From Hymenobacter sp. DG25B (GTDB lineage: Bacteria; Bacteroidota; Bacteroidia; Cytophagales; Hymenobacteraceae), in assembly GCF_000801315.1 (NCBI RefSeq), contig NZ_CP010054.1:1736001-1800000 (forward strand): a stretch of DNA of 64,000 bases. Direction: 5' to 3'. Position numbers and translations under genes: made by a program. Of this stretch, positions 51,914 through 61,557 are shown piece by piece; positions within the stretch are counted from its first letter, which is position 1, and each line of letters begins with the position of its first letter. Under the pieces are notes generated by a model. It was not told where the DNA came from, did no database searches, and worked only from the letters and a program-made list of their open reading frames with translations.

Positions 51914-53224
51914 CTAGGTTCGCGGCGCGTTGGCCTGGGCAGTGGAGACATCGGCGCTGTTTTTCTTGGCCTCTGCTTCCTGCTGCTTAGCCCAAAGGCG
52001 GCTGCTTTCCCGGGGCATTACAATGGGCAGCTGCAGGCAGACGCTGTGCGTGGGCAGCACCTGCTGCCAGTCCTTAATCAGTTGCTTATAAGCCTTGCCC
52101 ACCGGCCGGATGTTGCGGTCCAGATCATACAGCCCCAGCGGGTTCACGCGGCCATTATTACTGCGCAGGGCCGTGTCCCAGTCCACCTGGTCGGTGAGGG
52201 AATACCAGGTGAAGCCCACAATAGGCACCCCGTCGTTGCGCACGCGCAGCACGTTGGCCCATTCCTTCCAGAGCCAGTTCACGGCTTCTTCGCCCGTAGA
52301 GCCCTGCGCCAGATTGGTTTCCGTGTGCATCACCGGCAGCCGGTACCGGTCGTGGTACTGGGTGGTAATAACGTGGTAGCCGAAAACCTCCCCGGCCGGC
52401 CGAATGCTGCCATCGGCGGATACGCGGTGCTCGTTGGTTTTATAGTAGTCATTGCCCATAATGCAATGATGCTTCATCTTGTTGTGCATGAAGTAGTGGT
52501 ACTCGTCGCGGGTCATGCCATTATCCATCAGATACTCATACATCTCCGACTCTACCCGGCGGCCATAGTTCAGATCCAGGGACAGAAAGCGGCGGGCGTT
52601 CATCAGCTCCGCCGGCCGAATGGCAGCCGGATTTTCGGCATGGAAGTACTCCGAGGATTCGCTTTGAATAAAAATGGCATCGGCGCGCACCTCCAGAATG
52701 GCGCGCATGGCCTGCAGGTTGGCTTTTACAATGTGCTTGAGGGCCGTTACAAAACTTTGGTGGCCGGTAAGCTGCTCATTCCACCACCCATGCAGGGCCG
52801 AAAACTCGGCGCAGATGAACATTTCATTCACGGGCGTGTAAAGCTGCACCCACGGAAAGCGGGTGGCAAACGCGCGGGCATACTGCTCAAACAGCAACGG
52901 AAAGTCGGGGTTCTGGAAATTCCCCAGCCAGTCGGGAAGGCCAAAGTGGCACAAATCCACAATGGGGGAGATGTTGCGGCGCAGCAGATCCTGGAAGGTC
53001 TCGTCGGCAAAGGACCAGTCGTACTTCCCGGGGGCCAGCCACGTTTTATAAATGGGCGGGCCGTAGCGCAGAAAATGAATGCCCATTTCCTGCACCAGGT
53101 CAAAGTCCTTTTGCCAGTGCTCATAATGGCCGCATTTTGCCATTTCATCTACCCGCAACCGGCCGTTCTGGATGGTGGGGTTACTGTTTTCAATACCGGT
53201 GGCAAACAGGAAATGAGGACCCAT
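51914..53224 (-). CDS. Family 1 glycoside hydrolase-like enzyme
   Basis: About 436 residues from MGPHFLFATGIENS; an ATG 33 bases upstream is possible. The (beta/alpha)8 barrel has LHGWW and YTPVNEMF (acid/base Glu of the TxNE motif) and VMHTETNLAQG (nucleophile Glu, in place of the usual TENG). GFTWYSLTDQVDWDTALR is the typical GH1 end region. No signal peptide, so it is cytoplasmic. Divergence from standard beta-glucosidases makes the sugar specificity uncertain. The C-terminal tail is Ala/Lys-rich. Confidence 0.85.
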   Translation of the reverse strand: MGPHFLFATGIENSNPTIQNGRLRVDEMAKCGHYEHWQKDFDLVQEMGIHFLRYGPPIYKTWLAPGKYDWSFADETFQDLLRRNISPIVDLCHFGLPDWLGNFQNPDFPLLFEQYARAFATRFPWVQLYTPVNEMFICAEFSALHGWWNEQLTGHQSFVTALKHIVKANLQAMRAILEVRADAIFIQSESSEYFHAENPAAIRPAELMNARRFLSLDLNYGRRVESEMYEYLMDNGMTRDEYHYFMHNKMKHHCIMGNDYYKTNEHRVSADGSIRPAGEVFGYHVITTQYHDRYRLPVMHTETNLAQGSTGEEAVNWLWKEWANVLRVRNDGVPIVGFTWYSLTDQVDWDTALRSNNGRVNPLGLYDLDRNIRPVGKAYKQLIKDWQQVLPTHSVCLQLPIVMPRESSRLWAKQQEAEAKKNSADVSTAQANAPRT

Positions 53225-53257
53225 ACCAGGAAATAAAGTAGTCGGAAATAAGAGCAT

Positions 53258-53684
53258 TTCCTCTCCCGTTTACTGGGTTGAGGGCTATGTTGTTACTTTC
53301 TTTCCGGGGAGTAGGCCAATGCCCGGGGCAGATGAGCTGCTGCCCTGCGTAGTCTGCTGGGCAAGAGCCGCGCTGCTGATTGCCAACCGCGTTGCTCATG
53401 GGCACGCTTAAAGAAGTGAGGTCCGAAGTGACAGGCCCTGGGAGTAGAGCCAGCTAAAAGAACCAGTCAAGGAGAAGGCAGAGCAGCCGTGAAAATGCCT
53501 CTGGAAGCCTGCCTTACTACCTAAGCACTTCCGTAAGCGCCTGGGAATGATATTCATATATAAATTATCTTAAATAATTTTGGCATAATTTATAAAATTG
53601 TTATAAAAAATATTGGTTAAACTATAAAAAGTTCCGTACTTAGGGTGTCCCCAAAAGTGTAAATGGTAGCGGTGAGGAAGATTT
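53258..53684. other. Intergenic promoter region of the polysaccharide locus
   Basis: About 430 bp, with a very AT-rich stretch at 53,545-53,640 (poly A/T) before the first polysaccharide gene. A possible TTG-N21-TACTTAGG arrangement lies in the right part. No gene recognised. Confidence 0.4.
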
Positions 53685-55082
53685 ATGGAACGTTACAGAC
53701 ATTATTCAGACGGCTCGCGCATTATTTTTCCCATCATAGATGTGCTGGTCATTTTTGTGGCCTTCCGTAGCACGAGCTGGTTTTTATACAGCAGCTGGAG
53801 CTTTGAGGGGTATTCCCCGTTGCTGTTCGTCATTTTTGGCATGCTCTGGTGGATTCTCTCGGGCCAGTACGCCAACATCTACCGCGTAGACAAGCTCATT
53901 ACCTACCGGGAGAAGCTGCTGTACCTGCTGCGCACCTTTCTGCTGCATGCCGTGGTGGTACTGTTGGGCGCTTTGCTGCTGCAGATTTACTGGGTGCCGC
54001 TGCGGTACCTGTTCACGGTGTATGCCTTCTCCGTGATAGGGGTGGTGAGCATGCGCTTTCTGCTCACCTTTCTGTACCGCACCTATCATCAGGTAATATC
54101 CCGGCCGCACAGCCGCTACGTTATTGTAGGCGCCGGCGACTCGGGCCAGGAGCTGTACCGGTTTCTGTTTTCCCACGACCCTATTGGCGACGAGTTTATG
54201 GGCTTTTTTGCCGATGAGCCCGTGGCCCCCGGCCTGCGGCCCCTGGTGCGCGGCCCTCTGCAGGAGCTGAAAGACTACTGCCTGCGCGCCCAGATAGACA
54301 CGCTCTATTTCACGCTGCCCATGGACCAGCGCCACCTCATTGAGGAGCTTTCCCACTTTGCCGATGAGCATTTCCTCACCTTCCGCATCATTCCTGATTT
54401 CTGCGGCACCGTGCACAAAGAGGTGAATGTGTATTTCTACGACCATCTACCCATTCTCACCATCCGCAGCCAGCCCCTGGGCATACGCTACAACCAAACT
54501 ATGAAGCGCCTCTTCGATATAGGCTTTTCCCTGTTTGTAATTGTGGGCATCTTCCCGCTGCTGCTGCCGGTGCTGGCGCTGCTGATTAAACTGGATTCGC
54601 CGGGGCCCGTTTTCTTTAAGCAGATGCGCCCAGGCAAGCGCAACCAGTTGTTTCCCTGCTACAAGCTGCGCACCATGCGCGCCGACCACCCCAACCCCGA
54701 GCTGCAGGCCACTCACCAGGACCCCCGCGTTACCCGCGTGGGCCGCTACCTGCGCAAGTATAACCTGGACGAGCTGCCCCAGTTCTTCAACGTGTTGCTG
54801 GGCCATATGTCGGTGGTAGGGCCCCGGCCCAACATGATCAGCCAGCTGGAGGAGTACTCTAAGTACATTACCACCTACCACATGCGCCATGCCGTAACGC
54901 CGGGCATTACCGGGTTTGCGCAGGTAAACGGCTACCGCGGCGAAACCCGCGCCCCGCAGGCCATGGAAAAGCGCGTGGAGTACGACCTGCAATACATGGA
55001 AAACTGGTCGTTTGGCCTGGATATGAAAATCATTGGCCGCACCGTCTGGAACATGGTGAAAGGCGAGAAAAATGCTTACTAA
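53685..55082 (+). CDS. Undecaprenyl-phosphate glucose phosphotransferase-like polysaccharide initiator (WcaJ type)
   Basis: A 465-residue polyprenyl-phosphate hexose-1-phosphate transferase. Four N-terminal helices lead to a Rossmann-like domain (VIVGAGDSGQELYRF). A fifth membrane helix precedes the catalytic domain: MKRLFDIGFSLFVIVG, FFKQMRPGKRNQLF, CYKLRTMRADHPN, NLDELPQFFNVLLG, SVVGPRPNM and AVTPGITGFAQVNGYRGETR. It loads the first sugar phosphate onto the lipid carrier at the inner membrane and so starts exopolysaccharide synthesis. The first gene of the rightward locus. Confidence 0.93.
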   Translation: MERYRHYSDGSRIIFPIIDVLVIFVAFRSTSWFLYSSWSFEGYSPLLFVIFGMLWWILSGQYANIYRVDKLITYREKLLYLLRTFLLHAVVVLLGALLLQIYWVPLRYLFTVYAFSVIGVVSMRFLLTFLYRTYHQVISRPHSRYVIVGAGDSGQELYRFLFSHDPIGDEFMGFFADEPVAPGLRPLVRGPLQELKDYCLRAQIDTLYFTLPMDQRHLIEELSHFADEHFLTFRIIPDFCGTVHKEVNVYFYDHLPILTIRSQPLGIRYNQTMKRLFDIGFSLFVIVGIFPLLLPVLALLIKLDSPGPVFFKQMRPGKRNQLFPCYKLRTMRADHPNPELQATHQDPRVTRVGRYLRKYNLDELPQFFNVLLGHMSVVGPRPNMISQLEEYSKYITTYHMRHAVTPGITGFAQVNGYRGETRAPQAMEKRVEYDLQYMENWSFGLDMKIIGRTVWNMVKGEKNAY

Positions 55083-55144
55083 GCCCTGGTAAAGGGTTTG
55101 TCACCGGCTTCCAATATTAAATCAACTGCTTTACTAAAGAAAAC

Positions 55145-55918
55145 ATGCTGCCCAAACAGCTGGTGCTGGACACCTGGATTTCGACGGGAACTACCGAGCA
55201 GTTTGTGGACAGCATTCTGGACCTGGCCGCCCGGCGTGCCTCCGCGTACGTGTGCTTTGCCAATGTGCACATGGTAGTAGAGGCGCACCGCCACCGCCAT
55301 TTCCGCCAGATAGTAAACCAGGCTGCCCTGGTAGCCCCCGATGGTAGCCCCGTGGCGGCCAGCGTGCGTTGGTTTGGCGGTAGCCCGCAGCCCCGTGTAG
55401 CCGGCATGGATTTGCTGCCGCAGCTGCTGGCCGCCGCCGCCGCGCAGGATAAGTCTGTGTTTTTCTATGGTACTACGCCCGCCGTGCTGGCGGCTATAGT
55501 GACCCGGGCCGCGCGCGAGCTGCCCACCCTGCGCATTGCCGGCACGCTGGCGCCGCCCTTCCGCCCGCTAACCCCCGCCGAGGATGAGGCCGATGTAGCC
55601 GCCATGAATGCCAGCGGCGCCGATCTGGTTTTTGTGGCCCTGGGCTGCCCGCGCCAGGAGCGCTGGATGGCCGAACACCAGGGCCGCATCTCTGCCTGTA
55701 TGCTGGGTGTAGGGCAGGCCTTTATGGTGTATGCCGGCCTGGAGCGGCGCCTGCCCCCGTGGGCCCGCCGCTTGTGGCTGGAATGGGCGTACCGGCTGTG
55801 GCTGGAGCCCCGCCGCCTGTGGCGGCGCTACCTCACCACCAATACCCGCTTTGTGTACCTGGTAGCGGCCCGCCTGCTCGCCCAGCTGGCCGGGCGCCCT
55901 CCCTTAGCCGCCGAATAG
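55145..55918 (+). CDS. WecG/TagA/CpsF-family glycosyltransferase
   Basis: A 257-residue transferase (GT26 family), which adds an N-acetylmannosamine-type or other sugar to the lipid-linked primer. Signatures are FANVHMVVEAHRH, ALVAPDGSPVAASVRWFGG, FFYGTTPAVLAAI, VFVALGCPRQERWMAEH and GVGQAFMVYAGLERR. The Arg-rich C terminus probably binds the membrane. It follows the initiating transferase by 62 bp, as expected for the second step. Confidence 0.93.
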   Translation: MLPKQLVLDTWISTGTTEQFVDSILDLAARRASAYVCFANVHMVVEAHRHRHFRQIVNQAALVAPDGSPVAASVRWFGGSPQPRVAGMDLLPQLLAAAAAQDKSVFFYGTTPAVLAAIVTRAARELPTLRIAGTLAPPFRPLTPAEDEADVAAMNASGADLVFVALGCPRQERWMAEHQGRISACMLGVGQAFMVYAGLERRLPPWARRLWLEWAYRLWLEPRRLWRRYLTTNTRFVYLVAARLLAQLAGRPPLAAE

Positions 55919-56032
55919 CACTCCAGTAGCATGGTTTCTTTCCAGGGCTAACCCTAAAGGTGAAGAGTATTATTATGTCTGTACTTTATTTATTATGTAT
56001 ATAAATGGTGTAAAATTTATTCATAATTTATA

Positions 56033-56062
56033 TTGACATTATTATAATTATTACTACATTCA
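56033..56062 (+). promoter_or_regulatory. Candidate promoter before the CDP-sugar genes
   Basis: TTG (56033-56035), 19 bases, then TACATTCA (56055-56062), which resembles TAnnTTTG with two mismatches. It lies in a 100-bp AT-rich block 94 bp before the cytidylyltransferase gene. Confidence 0.45.
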
Positions 56063-56155
56063 TGCAACTTGTACCTCTCTTAATCCGAGGCGAAGCTCAT
56101 TCACATCACTTGTCTTGTAGTCTATTCTGTATCCACCGTTAACAGTGCCCGTTCT

Positions 56156-57049
56156 ATGAAAGCAGTGATATTAGCCGGGGGCTACGGTACCCGCATCAGC
56201 GAAGAAAGCGGCATTCGTCCCAAGCCCATGGTAGAAGTGGGAGGGCGGCCCATTCTGTGGCACATCATGAAAATTTATGCCCACCACGGCATCCGCGACT
56301 TTGTAATCTGCTGTGGCTATAAGGGGCACATGATCAAGCAATACTTCGCTGATTATTTCCTGCGCAACTCAGACGTTACCTTCCGCATGGACCGCAACGA
56401 AATGCAGGTACACCGCAACCACGCCGAGCCCTGGACCGTGACGCTGGTAGATACCGGCGAGAAGACCATGACCGGCGGCCGCCTGCGCCGCGTGCGCGAG
56501 CACCTCAACCCCAACGAGCCCTTCTGCATGACCTACGGCGACGGGGTGGGGGATGTGGACATTAGGGCAGCCGTGCGCTTTCACCGGGAGCAGGGCACGC
56601 TGGCCACGCTCACGGCCGTGCGCCAGCCCGGCCGCTTCGGGGTGTTTAACTTAAGTGAAGGCGAAGGCACCGTGGGCAGCTTCACCGAAAAGCCTGAAGG
56701 CGAAGCCACGCCTTGGATAAACGGCGGCTTCTTTGTCCTGGAGCCCGCAGTGCTGGACTATATTGACAGCGACGATACCGTGTGGGAAAAAGACCCGCTG
56801 GAGCGGTTGGCGGCCAGCGGCCAGCTCTCGGCTTATCGCCACCAAGGCTTCTGGCAGCCCATGGATACCCTCCGCGACCGGAACCTGCTGGATGAGCTCT
56901 GGACTAAAGGGGAGGCCCGCTGGAAAGTATGGAACGATGCTCCCGAGCCCGCCACGCCCGACCCCGTACTGGCCGAAATTCTGGCCGCACCGGTGCAGGC
57001 CCCGCAGGGCGAGCGGGTAGCCAGCCCCACTATTATACCCGTGGACTGA
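56156..57049 (+). CDS. rfbF: Glucose-1-phosphate cytidylyltransferase
   Basis: A 297-residue nucleotidyltransferase, slightly longer than the usual 257 because of a Pro-rich tail. The activation motif [19 protein letters not shown], with [16 protein letters not shown] and [13 protein letters not shown], is diagnostic for Rfb[12 protein letters not shown] and [14 protein letters not shown] complete the active site. It makes CDP-glucose from CTP and glucose 1-phosphate, the entry to CDP-deoxyhexoses. The CDP-glucose 4,6-dehydratase that normally follows is not in this locus. Confidence 0.95.
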   Translation: MKAVILAGGYGTRISEESGIRPKPMVEVGGRPILWHIMKIYAHHGIRDFVICCGYKGHMIKQYFADYFLRNSDVTFRMDRNEMQVHRNHAEPWTVTLVDTGEKTMTGGRLRRVREHLNPNEPFCMTYGDGVGDVDIRAAVRFHREQGTLATLTAVRQPGRFGVFNLSEGEGTVGSFTEKPEGEATPWINGGFFVLEPAVLDYIDSDDTVWEKDPLERLAASGQLSAYRHQGFWQPMDTLRDRNLLDELWTKGEARWKVWNDAPEPATPDPVLAEILAAPVQAPQGERVASPTIIPVD

Positions 57050-57200
57050 CCCGTGGCCTACTATTTCCTGCCGGCTGCTTTCCAGGGATTATGCTGCCTT
57101 TTTTACCTCAACCTTACCTGTATTATGTTGTGTTAATAAACTGATTATTAAAGTTATATAATCAAATTATGTTGACTCTTTCTCAACCAATACTCCACCT

Positions 57201-58286
57201 ATGAATCGAATTCTCATCACCGGAAATATGGGTTATGTGGGGCCGGGCGTCGTGCGCCAGCTGCGGCAGCGCTTTCCCCAGGCCGAGCTCATTGGCTACG
57301 ATACCGGCTTCTTCGCTCATTGCCTCACGGGCGCCTCCCGCCTGCCCGAAACTCGCCTCAACCGGCAAATTTTTGGCGACGTGCGCCGGTTTCCGGCCGA
57401 TCTGCTGCAGGGCGTGGATGCCGTGGTACACCTCTCGGCCATTTCCAACGACCCTATGGGCAAAGCCTTTGAGGAAGTAACGCTGGCAGTAAACTACCGC
57501 GCCGGCATCGAAATTGCCCGCCAGGCGAAGGCCGCCGGTGTGCGCGCTTTTGTGTTTGCCAGCAGCTGTAGTATGTATGGCGCCGGGGGCGAGGGGGCCA
57601 AAACCGAAGCCTCCACGCTCAACCCGCTAACCGCCTACGCCCGCTCCAAAGTGCTCAGCGAGCAGGACCTGGCCCCGCTGGCCGATGACACCTTCCGGGT
57701 AACCTGCCTGCGCTTTGCCACCGCCTGCGGCTGGAGCGACCGGCTCCGGCTGGACCTGGTGCTCAACGATTTTGTGGCCGGCGCCGTGGCCGGTGGCCGC
57801 ATCAGTATTCTGAGCGACGGCACCCCCTGGCGCCCCCTAATTCATGTGCTGGATATGGCCCGCGCCATTGAGTGGGCCGTGCAGCGCCCGGCCGTGCTGG
57901 GCGGCGCCTTCCTGGCCATCAATGCCGGCTCCGACGAGTGGAACTACCAGGTGCGCGAGCTGGCCCAGGCGGTGGCCCACGCCCTGCCCGGCACCACCGT
58001 AGAGCTCAACGCCGATGCCCCCCCGGACAAACGTTCCTACCGCGTCGATTTCAGCCTGTTCCGCGCCCTGGCCCCCGAGCACCAGCCCCGGCATCAGCTG
58101 GCCGATACCATTGCCGAGCTGCGCGACGGCCTGCTCGCCATGAACTTCCGCGACCCCGAATTCCGCTCCTCGCGCCTCATGCGCCTGCGTGTGCTCACAG
58201 AGCTGCGCGAAAGCCAGCAGCTAACCGATACGCTGTATTGGGCTCCGGCCGCGGTGGCTGCGCCTGTGCCCGCCGAGGTAGTCTAG
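57201..58286 (+). CDS. NAD-dependent epimerase/dehydratase family protein
   Basis: A 361-residue extended SDR. Rossmann motif GNMGYVGPG at residues 8-16, VVHLSAISNDPMG, catalytic Ser in FASSCSMYG and YxxxK in YARSKVL. The long C-terminal tail after residue 300 includes LRELRESQ-like charged sequence. It lies between rfbF and the 3,5-epimerase and is presumably a nucleotide-sugar epimerase or reductase. It does not look like a standard RfbG dehydratase. Confidence 0.9.
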   Translation: MNRILITGNMGYVGPGVVRQLRQRFPQAELIGYDTGFFAHCLTGASRLPETRLNRQIFGDVRRFPADLLQGVDAVVHLSAISNDPMGKAFEEVTLAVNYRAGIEIARQAKAAGVRAFVFASSCSMYGAGGEGAKTEASTLNPLTAYARSKVLSEQDLAPLADDTFRVTCLRFATACGWSDRLRLDLVLNDFVAGAVAGGRISILSDGTPWRPLIHVLDMARAIEWAVQRPAVLGGAFLAINAGSDEWNYQVRELAQAVAHALPGTTVELNADAPPDKRSYRVDFSLFRALAPEHQPRHQLADTIAELRDGLLAMNFRDPEFRSSRLMRLRVLTELRESQQLTDTLYWAPAAVAAPVPAEVV

Positions 58287-58352
58287 CACGCTTCCTGCTT
58301 ACCCCATGCATCCCCCGTGTCTCTCCTTCTTTTCCCTAAACCATATGATGTT

Positions 58353-58895
58353 ATGATTTTTACTGAGACTGAATTGCCTGGGGCTTACATCATTGATGTG
58401 GAGCGAATGAGTGATGAGCGGGGGTTTTTTGCCCGGTCGTGGTGCGAGGATGAATTTCGGGAGCACGGCATTTTATATCCTCCGCTACAGGCCAATGTGA
58501 GTTCCAACCCCCAAAAGGGGACGCTGCGCGGTATGCACTACCAGCTGCCCCCGCATGAGGAAACCAAGCTGGTGCGCTGCACCCGCGGCGCCGTTTATGA
58601 TGTCATCGTGGATCTGCGGGAAGAGTCGCCCACCTACGGGCAGTGGCTGGGCGTAGAGCTCACCGCCGACAGCTTCCGCATGCTGCTGGTGCCCGAGCGG
58701 TTTGCGCACGGCTTCCTCACGCTGGTGGATAATTCCGATGTATTCTACCAGGTATCAGCCAAATATGCCCCCGGGGCCGAGCGGGGCCTGCGCTGGAACG
58801 ACCCCGCCATTGCCATTAAGTGGCCTTTCCCACCCAAGCTTGTTTCCGCCAAGGATAGCAGTCATCCTGATTTTCAGCTTCTGATATCACAGTAG
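58353..58895 (+). CDS. rfbC: dTDP-4-dehydrorhamnose 3,5-epimerase-family protein
   Basis: 180 residues from MIFTETELPG, the typical RfbC length and start. The cupin-like epimerase core shows DERGFFARSWCEDEF, NVSSNPQKGTLRGMHYQ (catalytic His), RGAVYDVIVDLREESPTYG, PERFAHGFLTL and YAPGAERGLRWNDPAI. All known catalytic residues (His, Asp, Tyr region) are present. In a CDP-sugar context it probably epimerises a CDP-4-keto sugar at C3/C5 and not a dTDP sugar; this is inferred. Confidence 0.92.
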   Translation: MIFTETELPGAYIIDVERMSDERGFFARSWCEDEFREHGILYPPLQANVSSNPQKGTLRGMHYQLPPHEETKLVRCTRGAVYDVIVDLREESPTYGQWLGVELTADSFRMLLVPERFAHGFLTLVDNSDVFYQVSAKYAPGAERGLRWNDPAIAIKWPFPPKLVSAKDSSHPDFQLLISQ

Positions 58896-58942
58896 CTTCT
58901 CTGCCCGAGTCCCCCCGTTCACCTTTTTACGCTTTGTAGGAT

Positions 58943-60294
58943 ATGATTTTAGTTGATACTGCTTTGCAAAAAAGGGCGCAGGCCCGCAATCCTATTCGCG
59001 TGGCTATGGTGGGCGCCGGTTTTATGGGCCGGGGTGTAGCGCTGCAAATCTGCCGCTACGTGCCCGGCATGGAGCTGGTGGTTATTGCCAACCGCTCCGT
59101 AGACAAAGCCCGGCAGGCGTATCTGGCAGCCGGCAGCGGCTCGGTGCGGGAGGTGGCCTCGGTAGCGCAGCTGGAGGAGTGCATCCGGCAGGGCGTGCCC
59201 GCCGTGACGGATGATGCCCTGCTGGTGTGCCGCGCCGAAGGTATTGATGCTATTATTGAAGTAACCGGGGCCGTAGAGCACGGTGCGCACGTGGCTATGG
59301 AAGCCATCCGCAACCGCAAGCATCTGATTCTGCTGAATGCCGAGCTGGATGGCACCGTTGGCGCTATTCTAAAAGCTTATGCTGATGAGGCGGGTGTTAT
59401 CTACTCCGTTTCCGATGGCGACCAGCCCGGGGTGACGTTGAATCTGGTGCGGTTTGTCAAAGGACTGGGCGTGAAACCCGTGCTGTGCGGCAACATCAAA
59501 GGCCTGCACGACCCCTACCGTAACCCCACCACGCAGGAAGGCTTTGCCCGGCAGTGGGGGCAGAACCCCAGCATGGTCACCAGCTTCGCCGATGGCAGCA
59601 AAATCAGCTTTGAGCAGGCCTGCATTGCCAATGCCCTGGGCATGCGCGTGGCCCGGCGGGGTATGTACGGCCCCACCGTACCCACCGGCACCCCCATCAG
59701 TAAAGCCGCCGAATGGTACCCCACGAGCACCTGCTGGATGGTGGCCCGGGCATTGTAGACTACGTGGTAGGCGCCGAGCCCGGCCCCGGCGTATTCGTGC
59801 TGGGCACCCACGATGACCCCGTGCAGCAGCATTACCTCAAGCTCTACAAGCTGGGCCCCGGCCCGCTGTACTGCTTCTACACGCCCTATCACCTCTGTCA
59901 TTTTGAAACGCCCACCACCGTGGCCCGGGCCGTGCTGTTTCAGGATGCCGCGCTGGCGCCGCAGGGCCGGCCCACGGTGGAGGTGATTACCGCCGCCAAA
60001 GTGCCCCTGTTTGCCGGGCAGGTGCTGGATGGCATCGGCCACTACCACACCTATGGCCTGGCGGAGAATTATGAGGTGGCCCAGCAGCAAAACCTGCTGC
60101 CCCTGGGCGTGGCCGAGGGTTGCCGCCTGCGCCACGACGTACCCCAGGACCAGGTGCTGACCTATAATGACGTGGAGCTGCCCGAGGGTCGCCTGATTGA
60201 CAGGCTGCGCCGGGAACAGGAAGTCCGCTTCCCTTTACCAATGAGCGAGTCAAAGAGCGAACCAGTGCGAAATATGGCATCTGCCGCGTCCTGA
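58943..60294 (+). pseudogene. SAF-domain NAD(P)-dependent oxidoreductase, interrupted by a one-base frameshift
   Basis: Intended product about 450 residues. First part (to about residue 258): homoserine-dehydrogenase-like Rossmann domain (VAMVGAGFMGRGVALQICRY, VIEVTGAVEHGAHV, HLILLNAELDGTVG, SVSDGDQPGV). The second part holds an SAF-type domain (VITAAKVPLFAGQVLDGIG, LPLGVAEGCRLR). The frame is lost at the CCCC run 59719-59722: one extra C turns WYPTSTCW into WYPHEHLLDGGPGIVDYV and joins the halves. Relatives occur beside rfbF/rfbC sets in polysaccharide loci and may reduce a 4-keto sugar. Either a true mutation or a sequencing error. Confidence 0.8.
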
Positions 60295-60349
60295 GTTCTG
60301 GTTTGCCTTACTGGGCAATACCAACGGCACCCAGGTTAACTATTGCAAC

Positions 60350-60398
60350 AAAAATCCGCTGGCGCATCCATAAGAAGGGAACGCGCCAGCGGATTTTT
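60350..60398. terminator. Bidirectional terminator between convergent polysaccharide operons
   Basis: AAAAATCCGCTGGCGC (60350-60365) pairs perfectly over 16 bp with GCGCCAGCGGATTTTT (60383-60398). It ends both the rightward CDP-sugar genes and the leftward glycosyltransferase operon. Confidence 0.92.
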
Positions 60399-60478
60399 AA
60401 GCTAGATTATCGTGTAGTATTCAGGAGGGAAATGCAATACATAAGCATTGGTTGCTGCTGATATGCAGGAACATGGGT

Positions 60479-61513
60479 TTAAGCAGTAGCAACCGGCGAC
60501 CACCCCGCCCGGGCACGGCTTTGGATAAGCCGGCGTGAAGCAAGAATTTCCTTGCGGTGCTGCCACACGTAGCGCAGGGCGCTTAAGGAAGTACGTTCGG
60601 CCACCAGCAAATAAGCCAGAATGGCCAGCTGCCGGGGCAATGCCCGGACCACCATATGCCATATCTGGGCTTTGGGGGTATTTTTGATGAGCATAATCCA
60701 CTGGTTTCGTACGGCATTGGCGCGTACCCTGCGGCTCATGCGCAGGCGCACGCGCAGGTTGGTGGGCTGAAACTGGCGCGGGTGCAAAGCCCGGCAGGCC
60801 GGCTCAAACCAGGTGCGCCAGCCCAACAGCTGCCCTCGCCAGGCTATATCCCAGTCTTCTTTATGCGCAAAAAAACGAGGGTCAAAGAACTCGCCTTCCA
60901 CCCGCAAATCGTCAATATAGCGCCGCCGGTATAACGGCAGGGCGCCATCGGCGCCATCTACGTACTGCGGGGTCAGCGGGCCGGCCTGGCTCTGGCGGAT
61001 GCCGTGCAGGCGCAGGGCAAAGCGGCCATCGGGCAGGGCCAGCATGCCGGCACTGTCAATACGGGCGTCTGGTTCCCGGCTTTGCAGCAGCAGGCCACAT
61101 ACTACGCCAATTCGCTCATCCTTATGTAAGGCTGCCAGGGCGTGCTCCAGGTAATCCGGGTCCAGCTCCGTATCGGGGTTTACCAGCAGCACGGCCTCGG
61201 AGGTGGTGCGGTTTAGGGAGTAGTTATGGCCCCCGCAAAAGCCGGTATTGTGGTTTAGGCGGTGCAGCTTAATGCGTTTATCGGTTTCGGCCAGCGCGGC
61301 CACCAGCGCGCAGGTATCATCAGCAGAGGCATTGTCTACTACCCAGAGCTCAAAGTTGCGGTGGGTTTGTGTCAGCACAGAGCGCAGGCAGGCTTCAATG
61401 CACTCGGCACTGTTCCAGGTTACAACGGAAAGCGTAACAAAGGCCTGGGGTGCATCCTCTGGGGCAGCAGGCGCCTGGGGGGAGGCAAGGGCGGTGGAAG
61501 GGGCATTAACCAT
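60479..61513 (-). CDS. Family 2 glycosyltransferase
   Basis: A 344-residue inverting transferase of the rhamnosyltransferase (WbbL) type. GT-A core: TLSVVTWNSAECIEACLRSV, VVDNASADDTC, NHNTGFCGGHNYSLN, VLLVNPDTELDP (DxD), then FFAHKEDWDIAWRG (catalytic acidic region). The C-terminal membrane-associated helix contains PRQLAILAYLLVAERT. It is the last gene of the leftward set, 44 bp after the GT61 gene. Confidence 0.93.
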   Translation of the reverse strand: MVNAPSTALASPQAPAAPEDAPQAFVTLSVVTWNSAECIEACLRSVLTQTHRNFELWVVDNASADDTCALVAALAETDKRIKLHRLNHNTGFCGGHNYSLNRTTSEAVLLVNPDTELDPDYLEHALAALHKDERIGVVCGLLLQSREPDARIDSAGMLALPDGRFALRLHGIRQSQAGPLTPQYVDGADGALPLYRRRYIDDLRVEGEFFDPRFFAHKEDWDIAWRGQLLGWRTWFEPACRALHPRQFQPTNLRVRLRMSRRVRANAVRNQWIMLIKNTPKAQIWHMVVRALPRQLAILAYLLVAERTSLSALRYVWQHRKEILASRRLIQSRARAGWSPVATA

Positions 61514-61557
61514 GGCAGGAGAAGTGCGGAAGAAAAAGCGGACGGCCCCAGGCCCGC

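Noticed and set aside
59713..60294. Independent 193-residue gene starting MVPHEHLL
   Set aside because: This start arises from the frameshift; the sequence is the C-terminal half of the SAF oxidoreductase.
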